Shown here: positions 1 to 7,034 of the stretch, piece by piece | How the letters are laid out: each line of letters opens with the position of its first letter | How positions within the stretch are numbered: the first letter of the stretch is position 1 | Assembly (NCBI GenBank): GCA_013298245.1 | Contig: JAAFHD010000029.1 | Span: forward strand, 527-16,738 | Direction of reading: 5' to 3' | DNA length: 16,212 nt | Origin: Alphaproteobacteria bacterium | GTDB lineage: Bacteria > Pseudomonadota > Alphaproteobacteria > Acetobacterales > Acetobacteraceae | The notes under the pieces: generated by a model | Seen by the model: only the letters and a program-made list of their open reading frames with translations | The model's database searches: none | What the model was told of the DNA's origin: nothing | Translations under genes and position numbers: made by a program

Positions 1-69
1 GGCCATGCGCGGGCGTCGCTTGTCGTCTCGGGCCATTTGGGCAATGTGGCACACGAAAAGGCGCGCCGC

Positions 70-837
70 ATGAACCCCATAATGATTGGATTTTCCACCC
101 TGTTGTGGCGCGAGGTATCGCGCTTCCTGAAAGTCTGGGCGCAGACATTGGGCGCGCCGGTGGTGACCACGCTACTGTTCCTGGCGGTGTTCGTGCTGGC
201 GCTGGGCGATGCCAAACGAGAAGTGGATGGCACGCCTTACGTCGCCTTCCTGGGCGCGGGGCTGGCGATGATGGCGATCGCGCAGAACGCCTTTGCCAAT
301 ACGTCGTCGTCGCTGGCTATCGCGCGGATGCAGGGCAACCTTGTGGACCTGCTGATGGCGCCCTTGCCACCGGCGGCGTTTCTGGGCGGGCTGGTGGCGG
401 GTGCCATCGTGCGCGGCATGGCGGTGGGTGTGGTGGCGATAGCGGCGATATCGCCCTTCGCAGGGTTTACCTGGGCCGATGTGCCGCTGATGTTTTTGGC
501 GGCCTTCTTTGCGGCGGCGCTGATGGGGCTCCTGGGCGTGTTGGCAGGGTTATGGGCCGAAAAGATCGACCAGCTGGCCGCGGTCACCAACTTCGTCATC
601 ACGCCCTTGGCGTTTCTTTCAGGCACCTTCTATTCGATCCATAGGCTGCCCGATGGTGTGCGGCACATCGCCTATATCGACCCGCTGTTCTGGATGATGG
701 ATGCCTTCCGCGCAGGTCTGACGGGCCATGCGGATGGCCGGCCATGGCTGGGCCTGCTGGCACTGGCAGTGGTGACGACAGTGATGTGGTTCTGGGTGCT
801 GCGCCTGGTGCGCAGCGGGTGGCGGCTCAGGGCGTAG
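70..837 (+). CDS. ABC-2 type transporter permease (YadH/NodJ-like)
   Basis: Inner-membrane permease subunit of an ABC exporter; it would pair with an ATPase not visible here. The 255-residue product begins with a short cytoplasmic stretch containing WREVSRFLKVW, then has about six hydrophobic segments (LLFLAVFVLAL, FLGAGLAMMAIAQ, a long Ala/Gly/Val run near the middle, FLAAFFAAALMGLLGVLAGLW, and a C-terminal segment). The conserved ABC-2 core is clear: AQNAFANTSSS, GNLVDLLMAPL, and the late FVITPLAFLSGTFYSI followed by DPLFWMMDAFRAG. Length matches the family (about 250-260). I chose the ATG at 70 because family members start with a few residues before the WREV motif; the frame is open to a TTG at 37 and to the window edge, and an ATG at 82 is also possible. 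The substrate cannot be told. Its 3' end overlaps the convergent next gene by 11 bp. Confidence 0.88.
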   Translation: MNPIMIGFSTLLWREVSRFLKVWAQTLGAPVVTTLLFLAVFVLALGDAKREVDGTPYVAFLGAGLAMMAIAQNAFANTSSSLAIARMQGNLVDLLMAPLPPAAFLGGLVAGAIVRGMAVGVVAIAAISPFAGFTWADVPLMFLAAFFAAALMGLLGVLAGLWAEKIDQLAAVTNFVITPLAFLSGTFYSIHRLPDGVRHIAYIDPLFWMMDAFRAGLTGHADGRPWLGLLALAVVTTVMWFWVLRLVRSGWRLRA

Positions 838-1390
838 GGATGAACCAGGGCACGCCGCCCTCGGGCAGCGGCACGCGCGCGACGTTCAGGGTGAACGCGA
901 CGGCGGTGTAGTAGCCGCAGGTCAGCACGATTTCCGTCAAGCCGTCTTCGGCCAGCGCGTCGCGCGCGGTGGCGAACAATGCGTCATCCAGCGCGCCCTC
1001 GGCGCCGAGTGCCATGGCCACGCGATAGACCAGGGATTCCGTGGCATCCAGGCCGGTGGGCGCTTCGTCGCGCGCCAGCGCGGCCAAGTGCGCGGGGTTC
1101 AGCCCGGCCTTCACCGCCAGCGGCGCATGGGCGTGCCATTCATAGGCGGCATTCCAGCGGCGCGCTGTGACGCAGATGGCGAATTCGACCAGCTTCGCGC
1201 CGACCTTCGCTTCGTAGCGGATATAGGCGCCGACCTGCTGCATGCGGTCGGCCAATTCGGGCACGCGCAGCCACATGTTGAACGGCCCACGGGCGCCATT
1301 GCCACCGCGCGTGCCGGCGATGGATTGCGCGACGCGCGCTTGCGCAGGCGTCATGCTGTCGGGGGAGAGGGGCGCGAAGCGGCTGGTCAT
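827..1390 (-). CDS. Carboxymuconolactone decarboxylase (AhpD-like fold) family protein
   Basis: A 187-residue alpha-helical protein of the CMD/AhpD-like superfamily. The signature helix is at about residues 67-90 (LVEFAICVTARRWNAAYEW, then HAHAP), giving the E-x(n)-A-R-x(5)-YEW-x-H pattern of CMD-type proteins. The CxxC pair of AhpD-type peroxidases is missing: only a lone Cys73 lies in that helix. A thiol peroxidase role is therefore unlikely and a decarboxylase- or isomerase-like role on a small carbon substrate is more plausible, but the substrate is unknown. The start ATG is supported by AAGG seven bases upstream. That AAGG lies inside a perfect palindrome (separate entry), so translation may be controlled. 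It is the last minus-strand gene on this arm and overlaps the convergent ABC permease by 11 bp. Confidence 0.85.
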   Translation of the reverse strand: MTSRFAPLSPDSMTPAQARVAQSIAGTRGGNGARGPFNMWLRVPELADRMQQVGAYIRYEAKVGAKLVEFAICVTARRWNAAYEWHAHAPLAVKAGLNPAHLAALARDEAPTGLDATESLVYRVAMALGAEGALDDALFATARDALAEDGLTEIVLTCGYYTAVAFTLNVARVPLPEGGVPWFIPTP

Positions 1391-1392
1391 GA

Positions 1393-1414
1393 CGCGACCT
1401 TAGGTCAGGTCGCG
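1393..1414 (-). promoter_or_regulatory. Perfect 8-bp inverted repeat covering the CMD gene Shine-Dalgarno
   Basis: Read on the minus strand, arms CGCGACCT and AGGTCGCG flank the 6-base spacer GACCTA, ending 2 bases before the ATG at 1390. The likely Shine-Dalgarno AAGG sits at the start of the 3' arm, so folded RNA would hide it. It may be a translational switch hairpin or a repressor operator; the sequence alone cannot separate these. Confidence 0.5.
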
Positions 1415-1429
1415 CTGGGCTGATATCGG

Positions 1430-1453
1430 GGCGGGAGAGAAAATCTCTCCGCC
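1430..1453 (-). terminator. Hairpin just downstream of the DUF3576 gene
   Basis: Stem of 6 bp (GAGAGA/TCTCTC, loop AAA) extended by 4 bp (GGCG/CGCC) after a single bulged G, beginning 3 bp past the DUF3576 stop. No T-run follows on the minus strand, so it is a weak intrinsic terminator at best, or an RNA 3'-end stabiliser. Confidence 0.4.
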
Positions 1454-1456
1454 GGA

Positions 1457-1987
1457 TCAGCGGCTGGCGACCATGCCGCGCAATTCGCGCGCGCGCGACA
1501 GGACGCGGTCTTCCATTTCGGAATTGGTGCCGGCAGAGGCAGGAGCATCCACCCACTGCCCGCCGCGCAGCACCTGGCGGAAGATCTGCACGCGCACGCC
1601 ATCGGAGCGCAGCTGGCGGCTCAGCACATAGGCCTGGGCCTTGAAGCGCTCATTGTCCGCGTTGGGTGGCGCATACCAGTCGGTGATGATCACGCCGCCG
1701 GCGGGATCGGCGCTGGCCAGCGGCATGAAGGACAGCGTTTCCAGCGTGGCGCGCCACAGGAAGGCGTTGACGGAAATGCCGCCGCCGGTGCCGCCCGCTT
1801 CCGCCTGCTGGCGGGAACGATCCACGCCGAACAGAACCAGGCCCGCATCGCGCGGGTTGGCGCCGGTCTGGCGCAGGATCAGCTCGCGCTGGTCATCAGT
1901 GCCGAATTCATCGCGCTCCTGCAGGCGGCCTGAGGAGCAGGCGGTGAGCAGCACGGCGGCTGCGATCAGGATGATCGGCGTTTTCAT
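1457..1987 (-). CDS. DUF3576 family lipoprotein
   Basis: A 176-residue exported lipoprotein of the alphaproteobacterial DUF3576 family, function unknown. The N-terminus is a short signal peptide (MKTP, then IILIAAAVLL) ending in the lipobox LTAC with Cys17 as the lipidated residue. The diagnostic conserved block follows at mid-protein: VNAFLWRATLETLSFMPL, then SADPAGGVIITDWY. The C-terminal half carries LSRQLRSDGVRVQIFRQ and ends in an Arg-rich RARELR segment. Lipidation and the lack of an Asp after Cys17 suggest outer-membrane anchoring (inference). It lies downstream of the porin on the same strand, but a strong terminator separates them, so it probably has its own promoter. Confidence 0.87.
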   Translation of the reverse strand: MKTPIILIAAAVLLTACSSGRLQERDEFGTDDQRELILRQTGANPRDAGLVLFGVDRSRQQAEAGGTGGGISVNAFLWRATLETLSFMPLASADPAGGVIITDWYAPPNADNERFKAQAYVLSRQLRSDGVRVQIFRQVLRGGQWVDAPASAGTNSEMEDRVLSRARELRGMVASR

Positions 1988-2013
1988 GGGCGGTTGTTTA
2001 CAGACCGTTCGGG

Positions 2014-2048
2014 CAAAAGAAAAGGGACGGCGGTTGCCCGCCGTCCCC
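2014..2048 (-). terminator. Intrinsic terminator of the porin gene
   Basis: Perfect 10-bp stem GGGACGGCGG/CCGCCGTCCC (2024-2033 and 2038-2047) with a TTGC or GCAA loop. On the minus strand it is followed at once by TTTCTTTT (complement of 2016-2023). It lies 27 bp past the porin stop codon. A textbook Rho-independent terminator. Confidence 0.88.
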
Positions 2049-2074
2049 GATCAGGTTCGAGACCCGTCCTGGCT

Positions 2075-3583
2075 TCAGAAAGCCAGGCGCGTGCCGACCA
2101 GGAGCACCTGGGTCTGCGCACGACGGCCAGCGTTCGCTGCCGCAGCGGCACCCGCCAGGTTGATGTCCGGGTTGACCAGCGGCTCGCGGATGGAGTGGTA
2201 GGCATACTCCGCGATCAGGTCGAGGCCAGGAGCCAGACGGTAGTTGGCGCCCACGCCCCAGCCCCAGCGGCGCTGCATCGCCGTACCGGCGGAGCCGGGG
2301 GCCAGCGCGTTGACCGCACCCGTCGCCGGGTCGAAGGCCGAACGCGCCCCGCCTTCGAACAGGCCGGAGACGATGTTACCACCGACGGTCACAGGACCCA
2401 TCGTGTACTGGATACCGGCAGTGACCTGCTGGCCGTTGCGGCTGCCGCGGATCAGGTTACCCCAGAACCAGTTGAATGCACCGGTCGAGTAGGCAGCGCC
2501 CACCGTGAAGCCGGCGTAGCTGGCTTGTGCACCGAACATCCAAACGTCCAGGCCGCGCATGGTGCGGGCCGAGGCGCCGGCGTTGGTGATGTCACGCGCA
2601 GCGGCCGAACCGAGGTAGCCGACCGAGGCCTGCACACCGAGGCCAGGCATGATCTCGCCGCGGTAGCGGGCGGACAGCTGGAACTCGTTGCGGCGAGCGC
2701 CGATCGAGCCACCGGCGGCGGTGATGCCGGCGCCCGAGGCGCCACGGAACGCCCATGCGCGGTCGCACGAGGCGGACGCGATGTCGTTCGGGCAGCCCGA
2801 CGAACCACCTTCACCCAGGTTGGGCGAGAAGGAGGCGCCGAAGTCGAAGCCGAAGTATTGCGGGGACAGGTAGACGATCTTGGAGTTGTCGCCGATGCCG
2901 CCCGGAGCCGTCATGGTGCGGTTGTTGGCCGCGCGGGTGCCGAACTGCTCCCATGCGCCGAACACGCCGCCCGTGCCGAAGCCGGTGATCCAGCCCGCGT
3001 TCATCAGACCGCCGACGGGGCCGTCTTCGTCACCGAAGCGGATTTCGCCGAAGGTCGGGTGACGCATGTAGATCCACGCTTCGTCGATCGACATCGTCGT
3101 GCGCGGAGCCGAGGAACGGCGCTGCGTGAACTGACGGCCTTCGAGGCTGTTCATGTTCAGCGCGATCTGAGCGCCGTAAGCCAGGCCATTGGCCAGCTTC
3201 GCGTCGATCAGGAAGTTGATTGCCGGCAGGACCACGAAATCGGTCGTGCCCATGCGGGTCGCGCCGTCGATGCCAGCCGGCGCGGCGCCGACTGCGAGCG
3301 GGCCACCAACGGTGCCGCCAGCGGCCGGGATCGGACCAGTGATGGCCAGGCCGCCCAGGTTCTGCGCGGTGCCGCCCACGGAACCCGTGGTCAGCTGCTG
3401 CGTGGTGCCACCGGCCAGGCCGGAGTTGTTGCTACGACCGTTCTGCAGCGTGTAGCCCCAGTAAGCGGCCATCGAGCCACCGATACGCACGGTCGGCGCG
3501 GTTTGGGCGGCGGCGGGGGTGACCACAGCGGACAGCATGCCCGCCGCAACCACTGCCGTCGTACCCAGCAGGATCTTACGCAT
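2075..3583 (-). CDS. Gram-negative outer-membrane porin (beta-barrel)
   Basis: A 502-residue outer-membrane porin expected to form a trimeric diffusion channel. The signal peptide is MRKILLGTTAVVAAG..., with probable cleavage after AAA at residue 26 (TPAAA|QTAP). The mature part alternates short amphipathic strands and Gly/Asn/Ser-rich loops (VRIGGSMAAYWGYTL near the start; FGEIRFGDEDGPVGGLMNAG; LGVQASVGYLGSA; LDLIAEYAYHSI). It ends in LLVGTRLAF, the terminal-Phe signature read by the BAM machinery. A CPNDIASASC segment could form a disulfide-stapled loop. The start is fixed by a perfect GAGGAGG Shine-Dalgarno (3591-3597) seven bases upstream. It is monocistronic: a 211-bp leader/promoter gap precedes it and a strong terminator follows. 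The channel substrate cannot be predicted. Confidence 0.9.
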   Translation of the reverse strand: MRKILLGTTAVVAAGMLSAVVTPAAAQTAPTVRIGGSMAAYWGYTLQNGRSNNSGLAGGTTQQLTTGSVGGTAQNLGGLAITGPIPAAGGTVGGPLAVGAAPAGIDGATRMGTTDFVVLPAINFLIDAKLANGLAYGAQIALNMNSLEGRQFTQRRSSAPRTTMSIDEAWIYMRHPTFGEIRFGDEDGPVGGLMNAGWITGFGTGGVFGAWEQFGTRAANNRTMTAPGGIGDNSKIVYLSPQYFGFDFGASFSPNLGEGGSSGCPNDIASASCDRAWAFRGASGAGITAAGGSIGARRNEFQLSARYRGEIMPGLGVQASVGYLGSAAARDITNAGASARTMRGLDVWMFGAQASYAGFTVGAAYSTGAFNWFWGNLIRGSRNGQQVTAGIQYTMGPVTVGGNIVSGLFEGGARSAFDPATGAVNALAPGSAGTAMQRRWGWGVGANYRLAPGLDLIAEYAYHSIREPLVNPDINLAGAAAAANAGRRAQTQVLLVGTRLAF

Positions 3584-3600
3584 TGAAAAACCTCCTCAGA

Positions 3601-3616
3601 GGCCGGTCTCCCGGCC
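3601..3616 (-). promoter_or_regulatory. 5'-UTR hairpin with GNRA tetraloop ahead of the porin ribosome site
   Basis: Read on the minus strand: GGCCGG, loop GAGA (a GNRA loop), CCGGCC, a perfect 6-bp G/C stem. It ends 3 bases before the GAGGAGG Shine-Dalgarno. A second G/C stem (CCCGG/CCGGG, 3639-3652) lies further upstream in the same leader. Possible mRNA-stabilising leader, as known for ompA in E. coli (analogy only). Confidence 0.45.
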
Positions 3617-3651
3617 GGTGATCTTGACCCTCAGCATCCCCGGCCCCCCGG

Positions 3652-3785
3652 GAGACACTGTGTGAACCCGACCGCATGGCCAGCACGCAATGCCGGATAC
3701 ACGGGTCCGCCGAGACTATTGTCCGTTCGTGTGTCATTCGGCAACCATGCATGTCACCCGAGCGCGACATCCCTGAGACACTGTG
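3652..3785 (-). repeat. Two direct copies of an 11-mer in the hisA-porin gap
   Basis: GAGACACTGTG occurs at 3652-3662 and again at 3775-3785 (CACAGTGTCTC on the minus strand), 123 bp apart and both upstream of the porin. The core ACACTGT is nearly palindromic, as regulator sites often are. Apart from the leader hairpins I see nothing else in this 211-bp gap; no convincing sigma-70 promoter stands out. Confidence 0.4.
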
Positions 3786-3794
3786 GCGGCATTG

Positions 3795-4520
3795 TCACAG
3801 CGTGGCGGCCAGGGCCTCCGGCGCCGACAGCCGCCCATCATACAGCGCGCGGCCCAGGATCGACCCCGCAATGCCCTCCGGCGCCGCCCGCAACGCCGTC
3901 AGGTCCGCCACGCCAGCCACGCCGCCCGACGCGACCACCGGCACCCGCACCGCCCCGGCCAGCGCGCGGGTTGCGGCGACATTCACGCCGCCCAGCATCC
4001 CATCGCGTTCGATATCGGTGAAAATGATGGCCGCGGCGCCGGCATCCTCGAAGCGGCGGGCCAGGTCCAGGGCGGGGATGTCCGACACATCCGCCCAGCC
4101 TTCCGTGGCCACCATGCCGCCCTTGGCGTCGATGCCCAGCGCCACGCGGCCGGGGAAGGCGCGGCAGGCGTCGCGCACGAAGCCGGGGTCCTTCACCGCC
4201 ACGCTGCCCAGGATGATGCGGGCCACGCCGGCGGCCAGCCAGGCTTCGGCGGTGGCCATGGAACGGATACCGCCGCCCAGCTGCACCGGCAGGCCGGTCG
4301 CGGCCAGAATGGCGCTGACGGCTTCGGCATTGGCGGGCTTGCCGGCGAAGGCGCCGTCCAGGTCCACCACATGCACCCAGGTGAAGCCCTGGTCCTGGAA
4401 GCTGCGCGCCTGGGCAGCGGGGTCTTCGGCATAGACGGTGGCCTGCGCCATGTCGCCGCGCTTGAGGCGGACAACCTGGCCGGCCTTCAGGTCAATGGCC
4501 GGGTATAGTGTGAAAGGCAT
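3795..4520 (-). CDS. hisA: Phosphoribosylformimino-5-aminoimidazole carboxamide ribotide isomerase (HisA)
   Basis: Cytoplasmic (beta-alpha)8-barrel enzyme of histidine synthesis, catalysing the Amadori rearrangement of ProFAR to PRFAR, the substrate of HisHF. The 241-residue length is normal. Seen in order: [18 protein letters not shown] with catalytic Asp10, [10 protein letters not shown], the phosphate-binding LGGGIRS (81-87) and [17 protein letters not shown] with the second catalytic Asp131, [14 protein letters not shown] (Asp169), VVASGGV and the last phosphate loop [12 protein letters not shown] chose the ATG at 4520 because the barrel's first strand begins at residue 5; the frame continues upstream but only as a shadow of the preceding gene. 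Its A overlaps the upstream stop (TGATG). HisF does not follow; the gene is the last of its operon. Confidence 0.96.
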   Translation of the reverse strand: MPFTLYPAIDLKAGQVVRLKRGDMAQATVYAEDPAAQARSFQDQGFTWVHVVDLDGAFAGKPANAEAVSAILAATGLPVQLGGGIRSMATAEAWLAAGVARIILGSVAVKDPGFVRDACRAFPGRVALGIDAKGGMVATEGWADVSDIPALDLARRFEDAGAAAIIFTDIERDGMLGGVNVAATRALAGAVRVPVVASGGVAGVADLTALRAAPEGIAGSILGRALYDGRLSAPEALAATL

Positions 4521-5077
4521 CAGGCGCGGGCGCCCCGGCGCGGCGCGGCCAGGGCCTTGTAGTAGTAAAGGCCTGCGACAATCTGGCCCTTCACCTTGGC
4601 ATAGGCCGGGTGCCGGCCCCATTGGCGGTAGCCCAGCGATTCAAACAGATGGATGGCGGTTTCCTGGGTTTCACGCACATCCAGGTTCATGACGCGATGG
4701 CCCAGGCCATAGGCGCGCTCTTCCGCCAGCGCGACCATGCCGCGCGCCAGCCCATGCCCGCGGCCATAGGGCGCGATATAGACATGGGTGAGGGTGGCGC
4801 CCACCGACTGCGCTTCATTGTTGCGCGGCGGGCGGACCAGCTGGGCGCTGCCGACCACCCGGCCGTCCAGGCGCGCGATATACAGTTCGCGGTCGGGCAC
4901 CAGCAGCACGCCGCGAAAATGGCGTTCCAGGGTTTCGCGCCCCTGCGGCTCGATCCAGCCGAAGCCGCCGCCCTCGATGATGGAATCATTCGTCGCGTCG
5001 CACAGTTCCACGATGTCCTGCGCGGAGAGCTTTTCGCAGCGTTCGACCAGCGTCTTGTGCGCGGCGATCTCGCTCAA
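4520..5077 (-). CDS. GNAT family N-acetyltransferase inside the his operon
   Basis: A 185-residue acetyl-CoA-dependent transferase of the GNAT fold. Residues 64-80 ([17 protein letters not shown]) form the central strands. Motif A is [18 protein letters not shown], with the acetyl-CoA pyrophosphate loop RGHGLA at 106-111. Motif B is [14 protein letters not shown], followed by [19 protein letters not shown] place the start at the TTG at 5077: it has GGAG eight bases upstream and overlaps the hisH stop as TTGA. Coding sense is lost further upstream, where the same DNA encodes HisH. The acceptor substrate is unknown. Overlaps with hisH and hisA indicate translational coupling. Confidence 0.85.
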   Translation of the reverse strand: MSEIAAHKTLVERCEKLSAQDIVELCDATNDSIIEGGGFGWIEPQGRETLERHFRGVLLVPDRELYIARLDGRVVGSAQLVRPPRNNEAQSVGATLTHVYIAPYGRGHGLARGMVALAEERAYGLGHRVMNLDVRETQETAIHLFESLGYRQWGRHPAYAKVKGQIVAGLYYYKALAAPRRGARA

Positions 5078-5697
5078 GGCGACCACTCCAGAAAGTTGCG
5101 GAGGATGGTCAGGCCGGTGGCGCCTGACTTCTCCACATGGAACTGCGTGCCGAAGATATTGTCCGCCGCCACCACCGAAACAACCGGGCCACCATAGTCG
5201 GTCGTGGCCACCACATGCCGTGTGCTGCCACACATCCACGCATAAGAGTGCACGAAATAGGCATGTGCGTCCGGCGCCAGGCCGGTCAGCAGGGCGTGCG
5301 GGTATTGGATGTCCAGCCTGTTCCAGCCCATTTGCGGCAAGGGCAGGGGGGTGCCATCGGCCCCGCGCGGATCCATGGGCGCGACGGCGCCGGGCAACCA
5401 GCCCAGGCCTTGCGTCACGCGGTGTTCCAGCCCCTGTTCGGCCATCAGCTGCATCCCGACGCAAATCCCGAGGAACGGGCGGCCGCGATGGCGGATATGT
5501 TCGTCCAGCACCGCTTCCAGGCCGACCAGCCCATCGCGACAGGCGGCGAAGGCGCCCTGGCCTGGCAGCACCACGCGGTCGGCCTGGCGTACCACATCGG
5601 GGTCGCGGGTGATGCGAATGTCGGGGGCGCCGACTTTTTCCAACGCGCGGGCGACGGAGGCCAGGTTGCCGCTGCCAGGATCAATGACCGCGATCAT
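5074..5697 (-). CDS. hisH: Imidazole glycerol phosphate synthase, glutamine amidotransferase subunit (HisH)
   Basis: Class I glutamine amidotransferase that releases ammonia from glutamine and channels it into HisF, which makes imidazole-glycerol phosphate and AICAR. 207 residues, normal length. Catalytic triad visible: nucleophile Cys79 in FLGICVGMQLM, with His187 and Glu189 in TQFHVEKSG. The N-terminal IDPGSGNLASV, the oxyanion-region LPGQGAF and the YFVHSYAW strand are typical of the family. It overlaps DUF2628 upstream (ATGA) and the GNAT gene downstream (TTGA). Its obligate partner gene hisF is not in this window. Confidence 0.96.
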   Translation of the reverse strand: MIAVIDPGSGNLASVARALEKVGAPDIRITRDPDVVRQADRVVLPGQGAFAACRDGLVGLEAVLDEHIRHRGRPFLGICVGMQLMAEQGLEHRVTQGLGWLPGAVAPMDPRGADGTPLPLPQMGWNRLDIQYPHALLTGLAPDAHAYFVHSYAWMCGSTRHVVATTDYGGPVVSVVAADNIFGTQFHVEKSGATGLTILRNFLEWSP

Positions 5698-6041
5698 GAT
5701 CGGAACAGGCCGGCCAAGGCTGGGCGGGCGGCCAACACGCGGCGCAAGGCGGTGTCATCGTCATCGGCGACGACGACGGCTTCGACCACCCAGCCACGGC
5801 GGGCCAGGGCGGCCGCGCGCAAATCCGTGCCGCACAGGCCGCACAACAGATGCACGGCAATGCCCAGATGCCACGGGCCAGCGATGATCAGCACCAGGCC
5901 CAGAACGCCCCAGACCCAGATGCGATGGCGCAGCAGCCACAAGGGGCCAAAGACCAGCGCCCACCAGGAAAAGCGCTCTTCCAGCAGAAGGGCGGGGCGG
6001 TTGGTGCCGGTGGGCGGGACGTGAACGGCGAAGGCGCGCAT
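5694..6041 (-). CDS. DUF2628 family small membrane protein
   Basis: A 115-residue protein of the DUF2628 family, function unknown. The N-terminal FAVHVPP and the following EERFSWWALVFGPLWLLRHRIWVW block are the family hallmark. Residues 26-70 form one or two membrane segments. The C-terminal part is soluble with an acidic VADDDDTALR stretch. Two adjacent starts exist: ATG at 6041 (used here, TGATG overlap with the hisB stop) and GTG at 6044 (GTGA overlap); GGAGG lies just upstream of both. Its position between hisB and hisH with overlaps on both sides makes it part of the histidine operon, though no role in that pathway is evident. Confidence 0.84.
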   Translation of the reverse strand: MRAFAVHVPPTGTNRPALLLEERFSWWALVFGPLWLLRHRIWVWGVLGLVLIIAGPWHLGIAVHLLCGLCGTDLRAAALARRGWVVEAVVVADDDDTALRRVLAARPALAGLFRS

Positions 6042-6649
6042 CACGCCTCCAATACGCCCTTGGTCGAGGGCACCGCATCACCCAAACGGGCGTCCGGTTC
6101 GACGGCGGCACGAAGCGCGCGAGCGGCGGCCTTGAAACAGGCTTCGGCGACGTGGTGCGTGTTGGTGCCGTGGCGCAGCATCATGTGCAGCGTGATGCCG
6201 GATTGCATGGCGAAGGCGCGGAAGAATTCCTCGAACAGTTCGGTGTCCATCGCACCTACCTTGGGCGCGGTGAAGGGCACCTGCCAGACCAGGAAGGGGC
6301 GGCCGGAAATGTCCAGCGCGCATTCGGCCAGCGCTTCGTCCATCGGCACCACGGCGTGGCCGTAGCGGCGGATGCCGCGCTTTTCGGCGAGTGCGGCGCG
6401 GATGGCCTGGCCGAGGACGATGCCGACATCCTCGGTGGTGTGGTGCATGTCGATGTGCAGGTCGCCCTCGGCACGCAGCGTGATGTCGATCATGGAATGC
6501 CGCGCGAAGGCGTGCAGCATGTGGTCCAGGAAGCCGATGCCGGTGGTGATGTCGGCGGTGCCCGTGCCGTCCAGGTTGATGCTGGCGTGGATGCGCGTTT
6601 CCGCCGTGTTGCGGGTGATGTCGGCGCGGCGGGCGAAGGCGGTCTGCAT
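6041..6649 (-). CDS. hisB: Imidazoleglycerol-phosphate dehydratase (HisB)
   Basis: Mn-dependent enzyme converting imidazoleglycerol phosphate to imidazoleacetol phosphate; functions as a 24-mer. 202 residues, the monofunctional length (no N-terminal HAD phosphatase domain). Seen: GTGTADITTGIGFLDHML, the first metal motif HHTTEDVGI (69-77), RYGHAVVPMDEAL, ISGRPFLVW, and the second metal motif HHVAEACFKA (165-174), ending in STKGVL. The ATG at 6649 gives the family's normal N-terminus; longer in-frame extension is a shadow of the upstream hepT gene. It opens the histidine operon but lies only 25 bp after hepT on the same strand, so read-through from the toxin-antitoxin unit is possible. No clear Shine-Dalgarno is seen. 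Confidence 0.96.
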   Translation of the reverse strand: MQTAFARRADITRNTAETRIHASINLDGTGTADITTGIGFLDHMLHAFARHSMIDITLRAEGDLHIDMHHTTEDVGIVLGQAIRAALAEKRGIRRYGHAVVPMDEALAECALDISGRPFLVWQVPFTAPKVGAMDTELFEEFFRAFAMQSGITLHMMLRHGTNTHHVAEACFKAAARALRAAVEPDARLGDAVPSTKGVLEA

Positions 6650-6674
6650 GGGGGCGGTTGTTACGCCCGTGGCG

Positions 6675-7034
6675 CTAGGATTTCCAGGGGTTGGTGATTT
6701 CCGCCAGCAGCGCCGCGAGGCGCTCGCGCAGGATGGGGATGTCCGTTGTCGCGGTGCGCCAGACGAGGCCGTCATCGACCGTTGCATAGCCATGGATCAG
6801 CAAGTTGCGGAAAGCGACAGCCTTCGACAGTTCCGGGATGCGCGCTGCCAGTTCTGGCGCGATGCGCGAAAAGCGATTCAACGCTTCGCCGATGATCTCG
6901 CACTGGCGTTCGACACCTGACCGTAGCAGGCGGTCAGCCAGGTAGGCGTTTTCATCGCAGCCAGCCAAGAACTGGGCAATCGCTGCTGCGGCCTCATGGG
7001 CGTCCCACAAAAGACCGGTGGCATCACGCTGCAT
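6675..7034 (-). CDS. hepT: HepT-like (DUF86) ribonuclease toxin
   Basis: Toxin of a MntA/HepT (HEPN/MNT) type VII toxin-antitoxin pair. It is a 119-residue all-helical HEPN protein. The catalytic RX4HXY motif is intact as RNLLIHGY (Arg76, His81, Tyr83). The GVERQCEIIGEALNR helix is the other conserved block. Family knowledge: the HEPN site cleaves RNA, and the antitoxin inactivates it by AMP transfer to the motif tyrosine. The ATG at 7034 overlaps the end of mntA by 11 bp, the usual antitoxin-first arrangement. The stop is 25 bp before hisB. Confidence 0.88.
   Translation of the reverse strand: MQRDATGLLWDAHEAAAAIAQFLAGCDENAYLADRLLRSGVERQCEIIGEALNRFSRIAPELAARIPELSKAVAFRNLLIHGYATVDDGLVWRTATTDIPILRERLAALLAEITNPWKS

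Noticed and set aside
1..73. Possible partial genes at the left edge: a plus-strand tail ending in TGA at 71-73 (ATGA with the permease start) and a minus-strand start at 34-36 (MARDDKRRPRMA).
   Set aside because: Both are too short to judge. They are mutually incompatible as to layout, and neither has a recognisable family signature or a good ribosome site.
1994..3586. Long 530-codon open frame on the plus strand opposite the porin.
   Set aside because: Antisense shadow of a GC-rich gene: Arg/Ala/Gly-rich composition, no domain, while the minus-strand porin has a signal peptide, perfect Shine-Dalgarno and terminal Phe.
3737..3742. TTGCCG with a CAATAG-like hexamer 17 bases on, as a porin promoter.
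   Set aside because: The -10 match is poor (2 of 6), too weak to list as a promoter.
3576..3770. 64-codon minus-strand frame in the hisA-porin gap.
   Set aside because: It runs through the porin leader, Shine-Dalgarno and start codon, has no ribosome site and no recognisable sequence.
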